This document shows positions 15,856-23,784 of a stretch of 24,531 nt of DNA, piece by piece (position 1 is the stretch's first letter; each line of letters begins with the position of its first letter). A program made the translations under genes and the position numbers. The notes beneath the pieces are model-generated. The model was not told the DNA's origin. It made no database searches and was given only the letters and a program-made list of their open reading frames with translations. Source of the stretch: ATZT02 sp964655115 (GTDB lineage Bacteria > Actinomycetota > Actinomycetes > S36-B12 > UBA5976); the NCBI GenBank assembly GCA_964655115.1, contig CAZZKM010000016.1, positions 1 to 24,531 on the forward strand. The letters run 5' to 3'.

Positions 15856-17115
15856 ATGTCGGATCAAACCAAAATAGAAAATTTTTCGACAACTGTTATT
15901 CGCACTATTGCACTAAGTAAAAAACTTAATTTGTTAGAACTCTTACCTGATAAGCCAACTAATGAAATCTTTTCTTGGGTGAGAAATAATCAAGGTTTAG
16001 TTGCTTGGGGAATTACTGCTGAAGCAGAATTCAGCGGAAAAGAAAGATTTTCTAGAGCACATAAATGGTGGAAAAATTTTATAGATAACTGTGCAATTAG
16101 AGACGAAGTCATAACTTCAGGATCAGGTGCAATAGCTTTTGTTTCTTTTTCTTATGAAATTGAAGATTCAAGTGTAGTTAAAGTTCCAAAAATAATTGTT
16201 GGTCAAGACTCTCAATCAACTTGGCTTACTGTTGTTGGAAATTTAGACATTAACAAAATAAGGGATGAAATATTAAATTCAAAAAACATTAAATTAGAAC
16301 CGCAAAATATCACTTGGAGTGATGGCTCCATTTCTATAGCTGATTGGCAAAAAGCGGTTGAAAAAGCAGTTGAAAGAATTAATAACAAAGAGTTGGACAA
16401 AGTTGTACTAACTAGAGATTTAAATGCAAAAAGTGATAAGAACATAGATGTTAGAAATGTCTTGCAAAAGTTAAGTAATGATTATCCTGAATGTTGGACT
16501 TTTTCTGTCGATGGTTTAATTGGAGCAACCCCAGAACTTTTAGTTAGAAAAACATCGGATCAAGTTTTATCAAGAGTTTTAGCAGGAACAATAAAAAGAG
16601 ATGATTCTGCTACTGACTCTGAAATTGAAGTAGCCCTTCTACAAAGTGGTAAAGATTTAGAAGAACACGAATTCGCCGTAAGTTCTGTTGCTACTGCATT
16701 AGCTCTACATTGCACTGATATGAATGTTCCAAAAGCTCCAAAAGTTTTACGTTTAGCAAATGTTGCTCATCTTGCAACTGACGTCTCAGGAACATTAGTA
16801 GATTCTGCACCTGCATTAGTTTTGGCAGGAAGTCTTCATCCAACCGCTGCAATTTGTGGCACACCAACTGGAAGAGCAAAACAACTAATCAATGAATTAG
16901 AAAGAATGAAACGAAATAGATACACAGGACCTGTTGGATGGATAAATTCAAAAGGTGATGGCGAACTAGGTATAGCTTTGCGATGCGCCGAAATTAAAGA
17001 AAATACCGCAAGATTATTTGCTGGTTGTGGCATAGTTTCTGGATCTACAGCAGAGGATGAATTAATAGAATCAAATGCAAAATTTAGTGCAATGAGAAAT
17101 GCGTTAACTAACTAA
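15856..17115 (+). CDS. menF: Isochorismate synthase (MenF)
   Basis: Chorismate-utilising enzyme of 419 residues that converts chorismate to isochorismate, the first committed menaquinone step. The C-terminal chorismate-binding domain runs from about residue 160. The water-activating lysine is K182 (DKVVLTR) and the general acid is E227 (GATPELLV), which match K190 and E240 of E. coli MenF. The active-site block LHPTAAICGTPTGRA contains H328. YTGPVGW and GCGIVSGSTAEDE complete the family pattern. The N-terminal 150 residues are variable. The EntC/DhbC isochorismate synthases are close relatives, but the men neighbourhood decides. Its last 12 bp overlap the convergent menD. Confidence 0.93.
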   Translation: MSDQTKIENFSTTVIRTIALSKKLNLLELLPDKPTNEIFSWVRNNQGLVAWGITAEAEFSGKERFSRAHKWWKNFIDNCAIRDEVITSGSGAIAFVSFSYEIEDSSVVKVPKIIVGQDSQSTWLTVVGNLDINKIRDEILNSKNIKLEPQNITWSDGSISIADWQKAVEKAVERINNKELDKVVLTRDLNAKSDKNIDVRNVLQKLSNDYPECWTFSVDGLIGATPELLVRKTSDQVLSRVLAGTIKRDDSATDSEIEVALLQSGKDLEEHEFAVSSVATALALHCTDMNVPKAPKVLRLANVAHLATDVSGTLVDSAPALVLAGSLHPTAAICGTPTGRAKQLINELERMKRNRYTGPVGWINSKGDGELGIALRCAEIKENTARLFAGCGIVSGSTAEDELIESNAKFSAMRNALTN

Positions 17116-18759
17116 AATTTTTTTTCTTAATTCAGCTTCTTTTTCTCTAGATTCAATTTTAATTATCAAAACTCTTATTCCAGAAGGAGTTATTAAGTAA
17201 TTTTTTAATTCATCAATATGCTTAATTTCTTTTGATTCTATTTTTAAATTATTCAATAATTTAAATAGATCAACATCAGTTGGAGTTGCGTAAACTCTCT
17301 CAAAATCTTCAACTCCTGCTTGCTCTAATGTATTAAATATTCCTCCGCCATTGTTATCAGTGATTATGAAAGTAATGTCAGGAACTTTTTCTAGTTTTGG
17401 AATGATAAAACTGTTTAGATCATGTATGGCCGCAATGTCTCCTAAGAATGCAAAAGTTGGTTTGCCATTTACCAAGCAAGCCCCGATCGCCGTTGACACA
17501 ACCCCATCGATTCCATTTACACCTCTATTCATTGAAACACTAACTTCACCTCTTGAAAATGCAGAATTGTAAAAAGGAGAAATTAATAAATCAAAATCTC
17601 TAGATGCATAACTAGAAGATAAATGAATATGTGAATCTTTAGGTAAATTTTGAATTAAATAATCAACTACGTGTAAATTAGAAATTTCTTGATTTTCTTT
17701 TAATAATTTTTGAATTTTTTCAAATATTATTAGGCCAGTATCTTGCCAACGTTTTATCCAATTTTTATTATTTTGCTTTGCAGGAATTCTAAATAATCCA
17801 GAGATTTTTTGCTTTGCCATTGAATTTGAAATAACACTTGGAACGGCGCAGGAAACAACTATTAAAGCATTTTTTATTAGAGCTGAAACTTGCCTTGATA
17901 AACCCACTCTTCCAATAGTTAAAACCACTTCTGGATTTAACTCAATTAATTTTTGATTAAGCATTACTGAAGAATTAGAAACCATATTTTCACCAACACA
18001 AACATGTGGTGGTTCAACTATTACTGGCCAATCGAGTGCTTCTGATAATTCCTTTGCATAATTTGTATATTCTAAATTAGTTCCACCAGCAATAATTATT
18101 CCTTTTTTATTTAGATAATCAGTTAAAATATTTTCAGATAAATTTAGAGGCAGAGTGTTGTCATTTTTTGGTTTTGAGAAATTAAAATTTTTTGTTGGAA
18201 CTAAAGGTTCTCCTAATGTTATATTTAGGTGGACTGGAACTCTATTTTTTGTTGCAATTGAAATAACAGAATTAATTCGATCTTTAATGGCTTCTCTTGC
18301 CGAGGTTGTTTCAATATTTAATGACTCAGATGCAATTTCAATGCTTCTAGATACATAATTACCAAATATTTCTCTTTGCACAATTACTTGATTTGCCCCA
18401 GTACCTTGAGCTGAAGCTGGCCGATCAGCAGATAAAACTATTAAAGGAATTCCAGAATATTTAGCCTCAACTATTGCCGGAAATAAATTAGCAACTGCGG
18501 TTCCAGATGTTGTTAAAACAGCACTAGGTTTTCCAGTGCTAATTGCTGCACCTAATGCAAGAAAAGCAGCAGATCTTTCATCAATTCGAACAGCGACATT
18601 AATTAATCCTTCTTTTTCGGCTTGAACTAAAGCTAGAGAAATTGGTCCGTTTCTTGAGCCAGGTGAAAGTGCAACAAAATTAACTCCGTTATCAATTAAT
18701 TGTTGAACAATAAGTTCAGCCGTCAGAGCAGAAGCTGGTTGTTTAATATTTTCCGTCAT
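17104..18759 (-). CDS. menD: SEPHCHC synthase (MenD), thiamine-diphosphate enzyme
   Basis: 2-Succinyl-5-enolpyruvyl-6-hydroxy-3-cyclohexene-1-carboxylate synthase. It joins isochorismate with the succinic semialdehyde unit from 2-oxoglutarate. I start it at the ATG at 18759 (551 residues, MTENIKQPAS...), because that ATG shares a base with the menC stop (TAATG); an in-frame TTG exists at 18768. Motifs are SPGSRNGPISLAL, the ThDP-activating glutamate in IDERSAAFLALG, TTSGTAVANLFPA, SADRP and GANQ in the first domain. In the third domain are RGVNGIDG, the ThDP/Mg site FLGDIAAIHDLNSF, and ITDNNGGGIF. Length is typical. It ends convergently, overlapping menF by 12 bp. Confidence 0.95.
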   Translation of the reverse strand: MTENIKQPASALTAELIVQQLIDNGVNFVALSPGSRNGPISLALVQAEKEGLINVAVRIDERSAAFLALGAAISTGKPSAVLTTSGTAVANLFPAIVEAKYSGIPLIVLSADRPASAQGTGANQVIVQREIFGNYVSRSIEIASESLNIETTSAREAIKDRINSVISIATKNRVPVHLNITLGEPLVPTKNFNFSKPKNDNTLPLNLSENILTDYLNKKGIIIAGGTNLEYTNYAKELSEALDWPVIVEPPHVCVGENMVSNSSVMLNQKLIELNPEVVLTIGRVGLSRQVSALIKNALIVVSCAVPSVISNSMAKQKISGLFRIPAKQNNKNWIKRWQDTGLIIFEKIQKLLKENQEISNLHVVDYLIQNLPKDSHIHLSSSYASRDFDLLISPFYNSAFSRGEVSVSMNRGVNGIDGVVSTAIGACLVNGKPTFAFLGDIAAIHDLNSFIIPKLEKVPDITFIITDNNGGGIFNTLEQAGVEDFERVYATPTDVDLFKLLNNLKIESKEIKHIDELKNYLITPSGIRVLIIKIESREKEAELRKKILVS

Positions 18760-19745
18760 TAAAACCAACCACTTTTTCTACCAAAATCAAAACAATCATT
18801 TATTTTTTTAATGAGCTCATTTTTATTCGGGCTTTCAAAGATTATATTTTTATCTATACTTACTTTTTTTACTTCGACTAAACCATTTATGGGCAAAATA
18901 GAACTTGTAGTCACATCGTTTTTGAGTAACATTCCCGTTCCAACTCCAGCTTCTAAAAGTGTTATTGGCTCAATTAGTGATTGCGCCAAGGTCGATAAAT
19001 ATAGTCCGATACTTGTATCCATGGATCCTGAAATTACTATTCTATTGAATCTTGAAAGTAGTGTTTCTTTAAGTTTTAAAAATCTGCCAATTCCTCCTAA
19101 AGGAATAATTTTAACTATTAAATAGTGACAACTTTCGAGTATTTCATTAATAAACTGCTCGTCTAGTGCATCTTTCGCTAATCGAAAGTTTTCATCAATT
19201 GCAATTGGTGTGTTTGTAATTTGTTTTAATTCTTTATTTTCACTTAGAGTTTTGCAAGGCTGTTCTATATATTCAATTGGTAGGTCTTCTATTTTTTGCA
19301 TAAATTTTAATGCATTATCCAAACTAAGTTCGCCGTTAAAATCTAATCTAAATTTAATATCTTGAAATCTTTCTTTTATATTTTTAAGATTATCTATTTC
19401 TTGATCTATATTTTCCCTATTAAGTTTAATCTTTAAGGTTTTACAGCCACTTTTGTTTATTACTTGTATCGCATTTTCCACTTCACTTGAAACTGCAATT
19501 GCATTTGATTTAACTTGCTTTAATTGAGGATCAGGTAATTTAGTCCAAGCCATTTCTAATGCAGATTGAAGCCATCTTGCTGAATGTTCAATTGAATGAT
19601 GTGCAAAAGGTGAAAATTCAGCCCAACCATATTCACCATTGATTAGGACACCTTCTCTATAGGTGTTACTTTTCATGGGTTGATTTAATTCAACTCGAAA
19701 AGTTTTTAAATCCTGTAGAGCTTTATTTTTTTCTAATATTTCCAT
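18759..19745 (-). CDS. menC: o-Succinylbenzoate synthase (MenC), enolase superfamily
   Basis: Dehydrates SHCHC to o-succinylbenzoate. It has 328 residues. The catalytic set matches E. coli MenC: the KxK pair K105/K107 (LKIKLN), metal ligands D135 (FRLDFNGE), E161 (YIEQP) and D184 (IAIDENFR), and the second-side lysine K212 (IVKIIPLGG). The ISGSMDTSIGL segment closes the barrel. It sits between menB (9 bp upstream) and menD (1-bp overlap) in a menB-menC-menD run. The N-terminal capping domain covers about residues 10-95. No Shine-Dalgarno is visible before its ATG, so it probably depends on coupling to menB. Confidence 0.93.
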   Translation of the reverse strand: MEILEKNKALQDLKTFRVELNQPMKSNTYREGVLINGEYGWAEFSPFAHHSIEHSARWLQSALEMAWTKLPDPQLKQVKSNAIAVSSEVENAIQVINKSGCKTLKIKLNRENIDQEIDNLKNIKERFQDIKFRLDFNGELSLDNALKFMQKIEDLPIEYIEQPCKTLSENKELKQITNTPIAIDENFRLAKDALDEQFINEILESCHYLIVKIIPLGGIGRFLKLKETLLSRFNRIVISGSMDTSIGLYLSTLAQSLIEPITLLEAGVGTGMLLKNDVTTSSILPINGLVEVKKVSIDKNIIFESPNKNELIKKINDCFDFGRKSGWF

Positions 19746-19754
19746 GAATTAAAT

Positions 19755-20621
19755 TTATGGACGTTTTGGAAATTTCTTAAAATCAGGTTTTCTTTTCTCT
19801 TTATACGCATTTCTGCCTTCTTGGGCTTCTTCGCTCATGTAATAAAGCAAAGTTGCATCTCCAGCTAATTGCTGAACTCCAGCTAATCCATCATCTGATG
19901 CATTGAAAGAAGCTTTTAGTAAACGTAAAGATAGTGGAGATAGTTGTAACATTTCTTTTGCCCATTTAACTGTTTCTTTTTCTAAATCTTCTAAAGAAAC
20001 AACCGCATTTACTAATCCCCAATCAAGTGCAGTTTTAGCATCGTATTGTCTTGTTAAAAACCAAATTTCTTTTGCACGTTTCAATCCAATTTGTCTTGAC
20101 AACAAACTTGAACCAAATCCACCATCAAATGAACCAACTCTTGGACCTGTTTGACCAAATTTTGCATTTTCTGCTGCAATAGATAAATCACAAACAACAT
20201 GTAAAACATGTCCACCGCCAATTGCATAACCTGCAATCATCGCAATAACTGGTTTAGGCAATCTTCTAATTTGAACTTGTAAATCTAAGACGTTTAAGCG
20301 ACCAATTCCTTTTTCGGCAACTTCGTCGTCACCCAAATATCCGTCATCGCCTCTAATACTTTGATCTCCACCAGAACAAAAAGCAAGATCTCCTTTTCCG
20401 GTGAGAATTATTACCCCAACTTCATTGTCATCACGTGCCATGTCAAAAGCTTTTATTAATTCCGTAACAGTTTGTGGTCTGAATGCGTTTCTTTTTTCAG
20501 GTCTATTAATGGTTATCTTGGCTATACCTTCAGCTACGTGATACTCAATATCTCGCCATTGTCCTTTTTCCTGCCAATTCAATGCCGGAACTATTGTTGT
20601 CTTTCCTGGTTCATTACTCAC
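19755..20621 (-). CDS. menB: 1,4-Dihydroxy-2-naphthoyl-CoA synthase (MenB), bicarbonate-type
   Basis: Crotonase-fold enzyme of 288 residues that closes the naphthoquinone ring of o-succinylbenzoyl-CoA. Signatures: FCSGGDQSIRGDDGYLGDD (oxyanion loop), GYAIGGGHVLHVVCDL, FGQTGPRVGSFDGGFGS (about 155-171) and the C-terminal YYMSEEAQEGR...KRKPDF. G159 within QTGP corresponds to the glycine that lets type I enzymes bind bicarbonate; mycobacterial MenB has an aspartate there. S164, D166 and Y261 match the E. coli catalytic residues. The start is a GTG with no clear ribosome binding site. An ATG eight bases further on is out of frame. It diverges from menE. Confidence 0.95.
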   Translation of the reverse strand: MSNEPGKTTIVPALNWQEKGQWRDIEYHVAEGIAKITINRPEKRNAFRPQTVTELIKAFDMARDDNEVGVIILTGKGDLAFCSGGDQSIRGDDGYLGDDEVAEKGIGRLNVLDLQVQIRRLPKPVIAMIAGYAIGGGHVLHVVCDLSIAAENAKFGQTGPRVGSFDGGFGSSLLSRQIGLKRAKEIWFLTRQYDAKTALDWGLVNAVVSLEDLEKETVKWAKEMLQLSPLSLRLLKASFNASDDGLAGVQQLAGDATLLYYMSEEAQEGRNAYKEKRKPDFKKFPKRP

Positions 20622-20654
20622 TAGAAATGATTCACTCTCTACGCTTAGGTATTG

Positions 20655-21821
20655 ATGACTCTTATCTTTCCAAATCGACTTTCCTTACCAATGGGCAGTA
20701 AGGCTGCTCATGAAGTAAGTAGGGCTATTTCTAATTGTTTAAATGAGAAAGAAGTTTGCGCAATAGTTCCATTTTCAAAAAGTGAAAAAGTCTTAAAAAG
20801 ATATGAAGATGCAATTTCAATTAAAGATGATTGCAAAATTGATGCAGGATTAATCATATGCACAAGTGGCAGTACAGGAAATCCAAAGGCAGTTGAGATT
20901 TCAAGTCAGGCACTAATGAGTGCTGCTAAAAAAACAAATGAAAAATTTAAGGAACCAGCTGACTGGATTCTGGCAATCAATCCTGCTTTCATCGGAGGAG
21001 TAATGGTCATAGCTAGAGCGATAGTTGGCAACCAAAATTGGATTTATGGACTTGATGAAACGGATAAATTTAATCCAGATTTATTAGTGTCAAGAACTTT
21101 AGAAGTGATTTCAAAAAATAGAAAGGTAAGAACTTCTTTAGTAAACGCCCAACTTTCAACCTTAGTTTCTCAAGGACATATTGACACTCTAAAAAAGTTT
21201 GATGCTCTATTAATTGGGGGAGGACAAATTTCAAATTCTCTTTATAATCAACTAAAAAATGAGGGTGTTAATTTAATAAGAACTTATGGCATGACAGAAA
21301 CTTGTGGCGGAGTTGTTTGGGAAGGATTGCCATTAAATAATGTCTCAATTCGAATTGATCATCCAGCAAATGACGGTGTTGGACAAATCGCAATTAAGAG
21401 TGATTCAAATGCAACTTGTTATCACGGGGAATCGATAGAAATAAATCAATTAAATAAATCAACATTTAATAATGGATGGGTTTTGACTAAAGATTTAGGC
21501 ATAGTAAAAAATGGGGAGTTAAAAGTTATCGGACGAAGCGATGACATCGTTGTTTCGGGTGGTACTAACATTTCGCTACACGCAATTGAGAATGTCATTA
21601 AGGATCAAGTTGGAATTGAAGATGCTGTCGTATTTTCCATCCCTGATGACAAATGGGGAGTGATTGTGGCAGCAGTCGTCGTCGGAAATTATGAAGTTTC
21701 TCTAATTCAAAAATCTATTGAACACGAATTAGGTAAAGCTGCCATACCTCGAGTTATAAAAAATGCTATAGAAATTCCACTTTTACCAAACGGCAAAGTC
21801 GATATAGATTCACTTAAATGA
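20655..21821 (+). CDS. menE: o-Succinylbenzoate-CoA ligase (MenE)
   Basis: AMP-forming acyl-CoA synthetase of 388 residues that activates o-succinylbenzoate as the CoA thioester. The phosphate-binding loop is CTSGSTGNPKAVEI (about residues 69-82). The adenine-site motif is RTYGMTETCGG, the hinge is GRSDDIVVSGGTNIS, and the catalytic lysine lies in LPNGKVD near the C-terminus. The protein is shorter than Bacillus MenE (about 490) and similar to the short actinobacterial type. I start at the ATG at 20655, five bases after AGG (20647-20649), and not at the preceding TTG at 20652. Its stop overlaps menA by 4 bp (ATGA). Confidence 0.93.
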   Translation: MTLIFPNRLSLPMGSKAAHEVSRAISNCLNEKEVCAIVPFSKSEKVLKRYEDAISIKDDCKIDAGLIICTSGSTGNPKAVEISSQALMSAAKKTNEKFKEPADWILAINPAFIGGVMVIARAIVGNQNWIYGLDETDKFNPDLLVSRTLEVISKNRKVRTSLVNAQLSTLVSQGHIDTLKKFDALLIGGGQISNSLYNQLKNEGVNLIRTYGMTETCGGVVWEGLPLNNVSIRIDHPANDGVGQIAIKSDSNATCYHGESIEINQLNKSTFNNGWVLTKDLGIVKNGELKVIGRSDDIVVSGGTNISLHAIENVIKDQVGIEDAVVFSIPDDKWGVIVAAVVVGNYEVSLIQKSIEHELGKAAIPRVIKNAIEIPLLPNGKVDIDSLK

Positions 21822-22717
21822 CTAATTTAAAAATTTGGTATCAAGGAGCAAGACCAAAAACTTTAGGTGCTGCTATCTCTCCAGTGATAGTTGCCTGGGC
21901 GATTGCTTATTTTGAAAAATCATTTAATTTATATGTGGCACTTCTTGCTTTAATTGTAAGTATTGCAATTCAAATTGGAGTTAATTATGCAAATGATTAC
22001 TCAGATGGAATAAAAGGCACAGATGATAATCGAATTGGCCCAGTTAGATTAGTTGGTCAAAAACTTGCATCTGCAAAATCCGTAAAACTAGCTGCTTATA
22101 TTTTCTTTTTTGTAGCTGCATTGGCTGGTCTATTAATTACCATTGAGACTAAACAATGGTGGTTTTTATTACTTGGAGCAATAGCAATTATTTCTGCCTG
22201 GACTTATACAGGTGGCCCTAAGCCTTATGGATATTTTGGTTTAGGGGAAATTTTTGTTTTTGTATTTTTTGGACTTGTTGCCACTCTAGGAACAATTTAT
22301 GCACAGACTTTGTATTTCAAAACTTACTTTTTAATTTATGCCTTCGTCATGGGATTTTTTGCAACAGCAATCTTAGTTGCTAACAACCTTCGCGATAGAG
22401 AAAAAGATCAACAAAATAACAAAATAACTTTAGCTGTTAAACTTGGTGACTCTGGAACACGCAATTTATTTATTTCTTTACTTCTTCTATCTTATTTTTT
22501 TCCTTTAATTGAATTTTTACTAAATAGATTTGATAATTCTCCTTTTATTTTCATCCCATTTTATTTGGCTAGTTTTCCATTTGCATATGATGCGATTAGA
22601 AAAGTAAGAAATAATGCAAAGGGTAAAGAATTAATACCTGTTCTTGTCGTGACCGGCCAAGCTCAATTGCTTTATTCTTTATTAATTTGTTTATCTTTTT
22701 ATCTAGAGACTATTTAA
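21818..22717 (+). CDS. menA: 1,4-Dihydroxy-2-naphthoate polyprenyltransferase (MenA)
   Basis: UbiA-family integral membrane prenyltransferase of 299 residues that attaches the isoprenoid tail to DHNA. The first aspartate-rich motif is NYANDYSDGIKGTDD (N59-D60-x2-D63 and D69), followed by GPVRLVG. The second is NNLRDREKD (residues 189-197, D193 and D197). I count eight or nine hydrophobic segments. It is translationally coupled to menE through an ATGA overlap. Its stop codon lies in the loop of a hairpin and overlaps the stop of the convergent DUF4229 gene. Confidence 0.95.
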   Translation: MTNLKIWYQGARPKTLGAAISPVIVAWAIAYFEKSFNLYVALLALIVSIAIQIGVNYANDYSDGIKGTDDNRIGPVRLVGQKLASAKSVKLAAYIFFFVAALAGLLITIETKQWWFLLLGAIAIISAWTYTGGPKPYGYFGLGEIFVFVFFGLVATLGTIYAQTLYFKTYFLIYAFVMGFFATAILVANNLRDREKDQQNNKITLAVKLGDSGTRNLFISLLLLSYFFPLIEFLLNRFDNSPFIFIPFYLASFPFAYDAIRKVRNNAKGKELIPVLVVTGQAQLLYSLLICLSFYLETI

Positions 22718-22727
22718 TTCTCTAGAT
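22701..22727 (+). terminator. Hairpin over the menA stop codon, probable terminator
   Basis: ATCTAGAGA (22701-22709) and TCTCTAGAT (22719-22727) are perfect 9-bp inverted arms around a 9-base loop that contains the menA and DUF4229 stop codons. On the plus strand the hairpin is followed by TTTT G TCTTCTTTTT, a U-rich tail that suits termination of menE-menA. On the minus strand the following bases are A-rich, so it is not symmetric as an intrinsic terminator. The stem has only three G/C pairs and would be weak. Confidence 0.45.
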
Positions 22728-22965
22728 TTTTGTCTTCTTTTTCTGCCGCAGCGTCAATTCTTTTATTAATTCTTTGAAAAAAACCTGAGATTGAACTGGA
22801 GAATTGATCTCTTGTTTTATTCAAAACAAATAAGCTAACAATTCCAGAAGCCAAAAACGCCACCACAATTAAAGTTAAGTCACGCAATCCAACTAAATAA
22901 CCAACGGCAGTAAAAGCAAGCAAAATGATAAATCTTAAAAAAGTGTAGGAGAAAATACTTTTCAT
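22714..22965 (-). CDS. DUF4229 family small membrane protein
   Basis: Protein of 83 residues with two hydrophobic helices at about 8-25 and 28-48 joined by a tight GLRDL turn, then a charged, probably cytoplasmic tail (NKTRDQF...DKNLEN) with helical/coiled-coil character. The layout and turn motif fit DUF4229, a family I know mainly from actinobacteria, often beside cytochrome c biogenesis or menaquinone genes. No function is known. Its ATG abuts the ccsA TAA with no gap, so it is translated with ccsA. A role linked to respiratory membrane assembly is only guilt by association. Confidence 0.75.
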   Translation of the reverse strand: MKSIFSYTFLRFIILLAFTAVGYLVGLRDLTLIVVAFLASGIVSLFVLNKTRDQFSSSISGFFQRINKRIDAAAEKEDKNLEN

Positions 22966-23784
22966 TTAAATTCCTGCATAACTGTGAAGCCCGGTTACCC
23001 AAATATTTATGACAAAGAAATTAAAAATTATCGCTGCGTATCCAGCAATCCCTAGCCAAGCTGATTTGGTTCCTTTCCAGCCGATAGTGACTCTGGAATG
23101 TAAATAAGCTGCATAAATAATCCAAGTTATGAACGCCCAAGTTTCCTTTGGATCCCAGCCCCAATATCTGCCCCATGCGTTTTCTGCCCAAACCGCTCCT
23201 GAAATAACTGAAAATGTCCAAATTGGAAAAGCAAATAAAACAACTTTGTAAGAAAACTCATCTATTCGATTCAAACTCGGTAAAGATTTCAATTTATTTT
23301 TTGTTTTCAATAAGTAAATTATTGACAAACCAAAGTTTAAAGAAAAAGCTCCATATGAAATTATTGCAGAACTCACGTGAATCCAAAGCCACGTAGATTT
23401 AAGCGCAGGAACAAGTGGACCAGATTCTGTGTACAACACAATCACCGCAAGTCCCAATAAAATAATGGCCGGTACTGTAATAAAAATTCCCAACCATTGA
23501 ATGTTTTTCTTAATTGAAACAATTAAAAAGGTAAGAATTACTGCAGTCACTGAAGAGACAGCAAACTCATACATATTTCCCCAAGGAGCTCTTTGCGCAG
23601 CTACCCCTCGAAGTGTGAGTGCAATAACTAAAAATATTCCAATTAGCCAGGTCAAACTCATTGCAATATTTGTTATTTTACTTTTTTTATTTTGAGTTAA
23701 AGCAATTGAAAATAATATTAAATTTAAGGCTAGAACAAAGATTGAAAAATAAACAAAGAGATTACTTAAATTATTTAAATTCAT
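22966..23784 (-). CDS. ccsA: Cytochrome c biogenesis protein CcsA/ResC (System II haem handling)
   Basis: Integral membrane haem-handling subunit of System II cytochrome c maturation, 272 residues and about eight membrane segments. The tryptophan-rich WWD motif is WGRYWGWDPKETWAF (residues 204-218). Histidines expected to ligate haem are H136 (WLWIHVSSA), H229 (AYLHSR) and H267 (TGLHSY). It works with ResB to carry haem across the membrane and attach it to CxxCH apocytochromes. It starts in an ATGA overlap with resB (23781-23784) and is followed directly by the DUF4229 gene. It is named ccsB in some actinobacterial annotations. Confidence 0.94.
   Translation of the reverse strand: MNLNNLSNLFVYFSIFVLALNLILFSIALTQNKKSKITNIAMSLTWLIGIFLVIALTLRGVAAQRAPWGNMYEFAVSSVTAVILTFLIVSIKKNIQWLGIFITVPAIILLGLAVIVLYTESGPLVPALKSTWLWIHVSSAIISYGAFSLNFGLSIIYLLKTKNKLKSLPSLNRIDEFSYKVVLFAFPIWTFSVISGAVWAENAWGRYWGWDPKETWAFITWIIYAAYLHSRVTIGWKGTKSAWLGIAGYAAIIFNFFVINIWVTGLHSYAGI

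Noticed and set aside
17081..17125. AT-rich inverted repeat followed by eight T after menF, a possible terminator
   Set aside because: The 22-base loop and nearly G/C-free stem make it too weak to list as a feature; noted under the menF/menD overlap.
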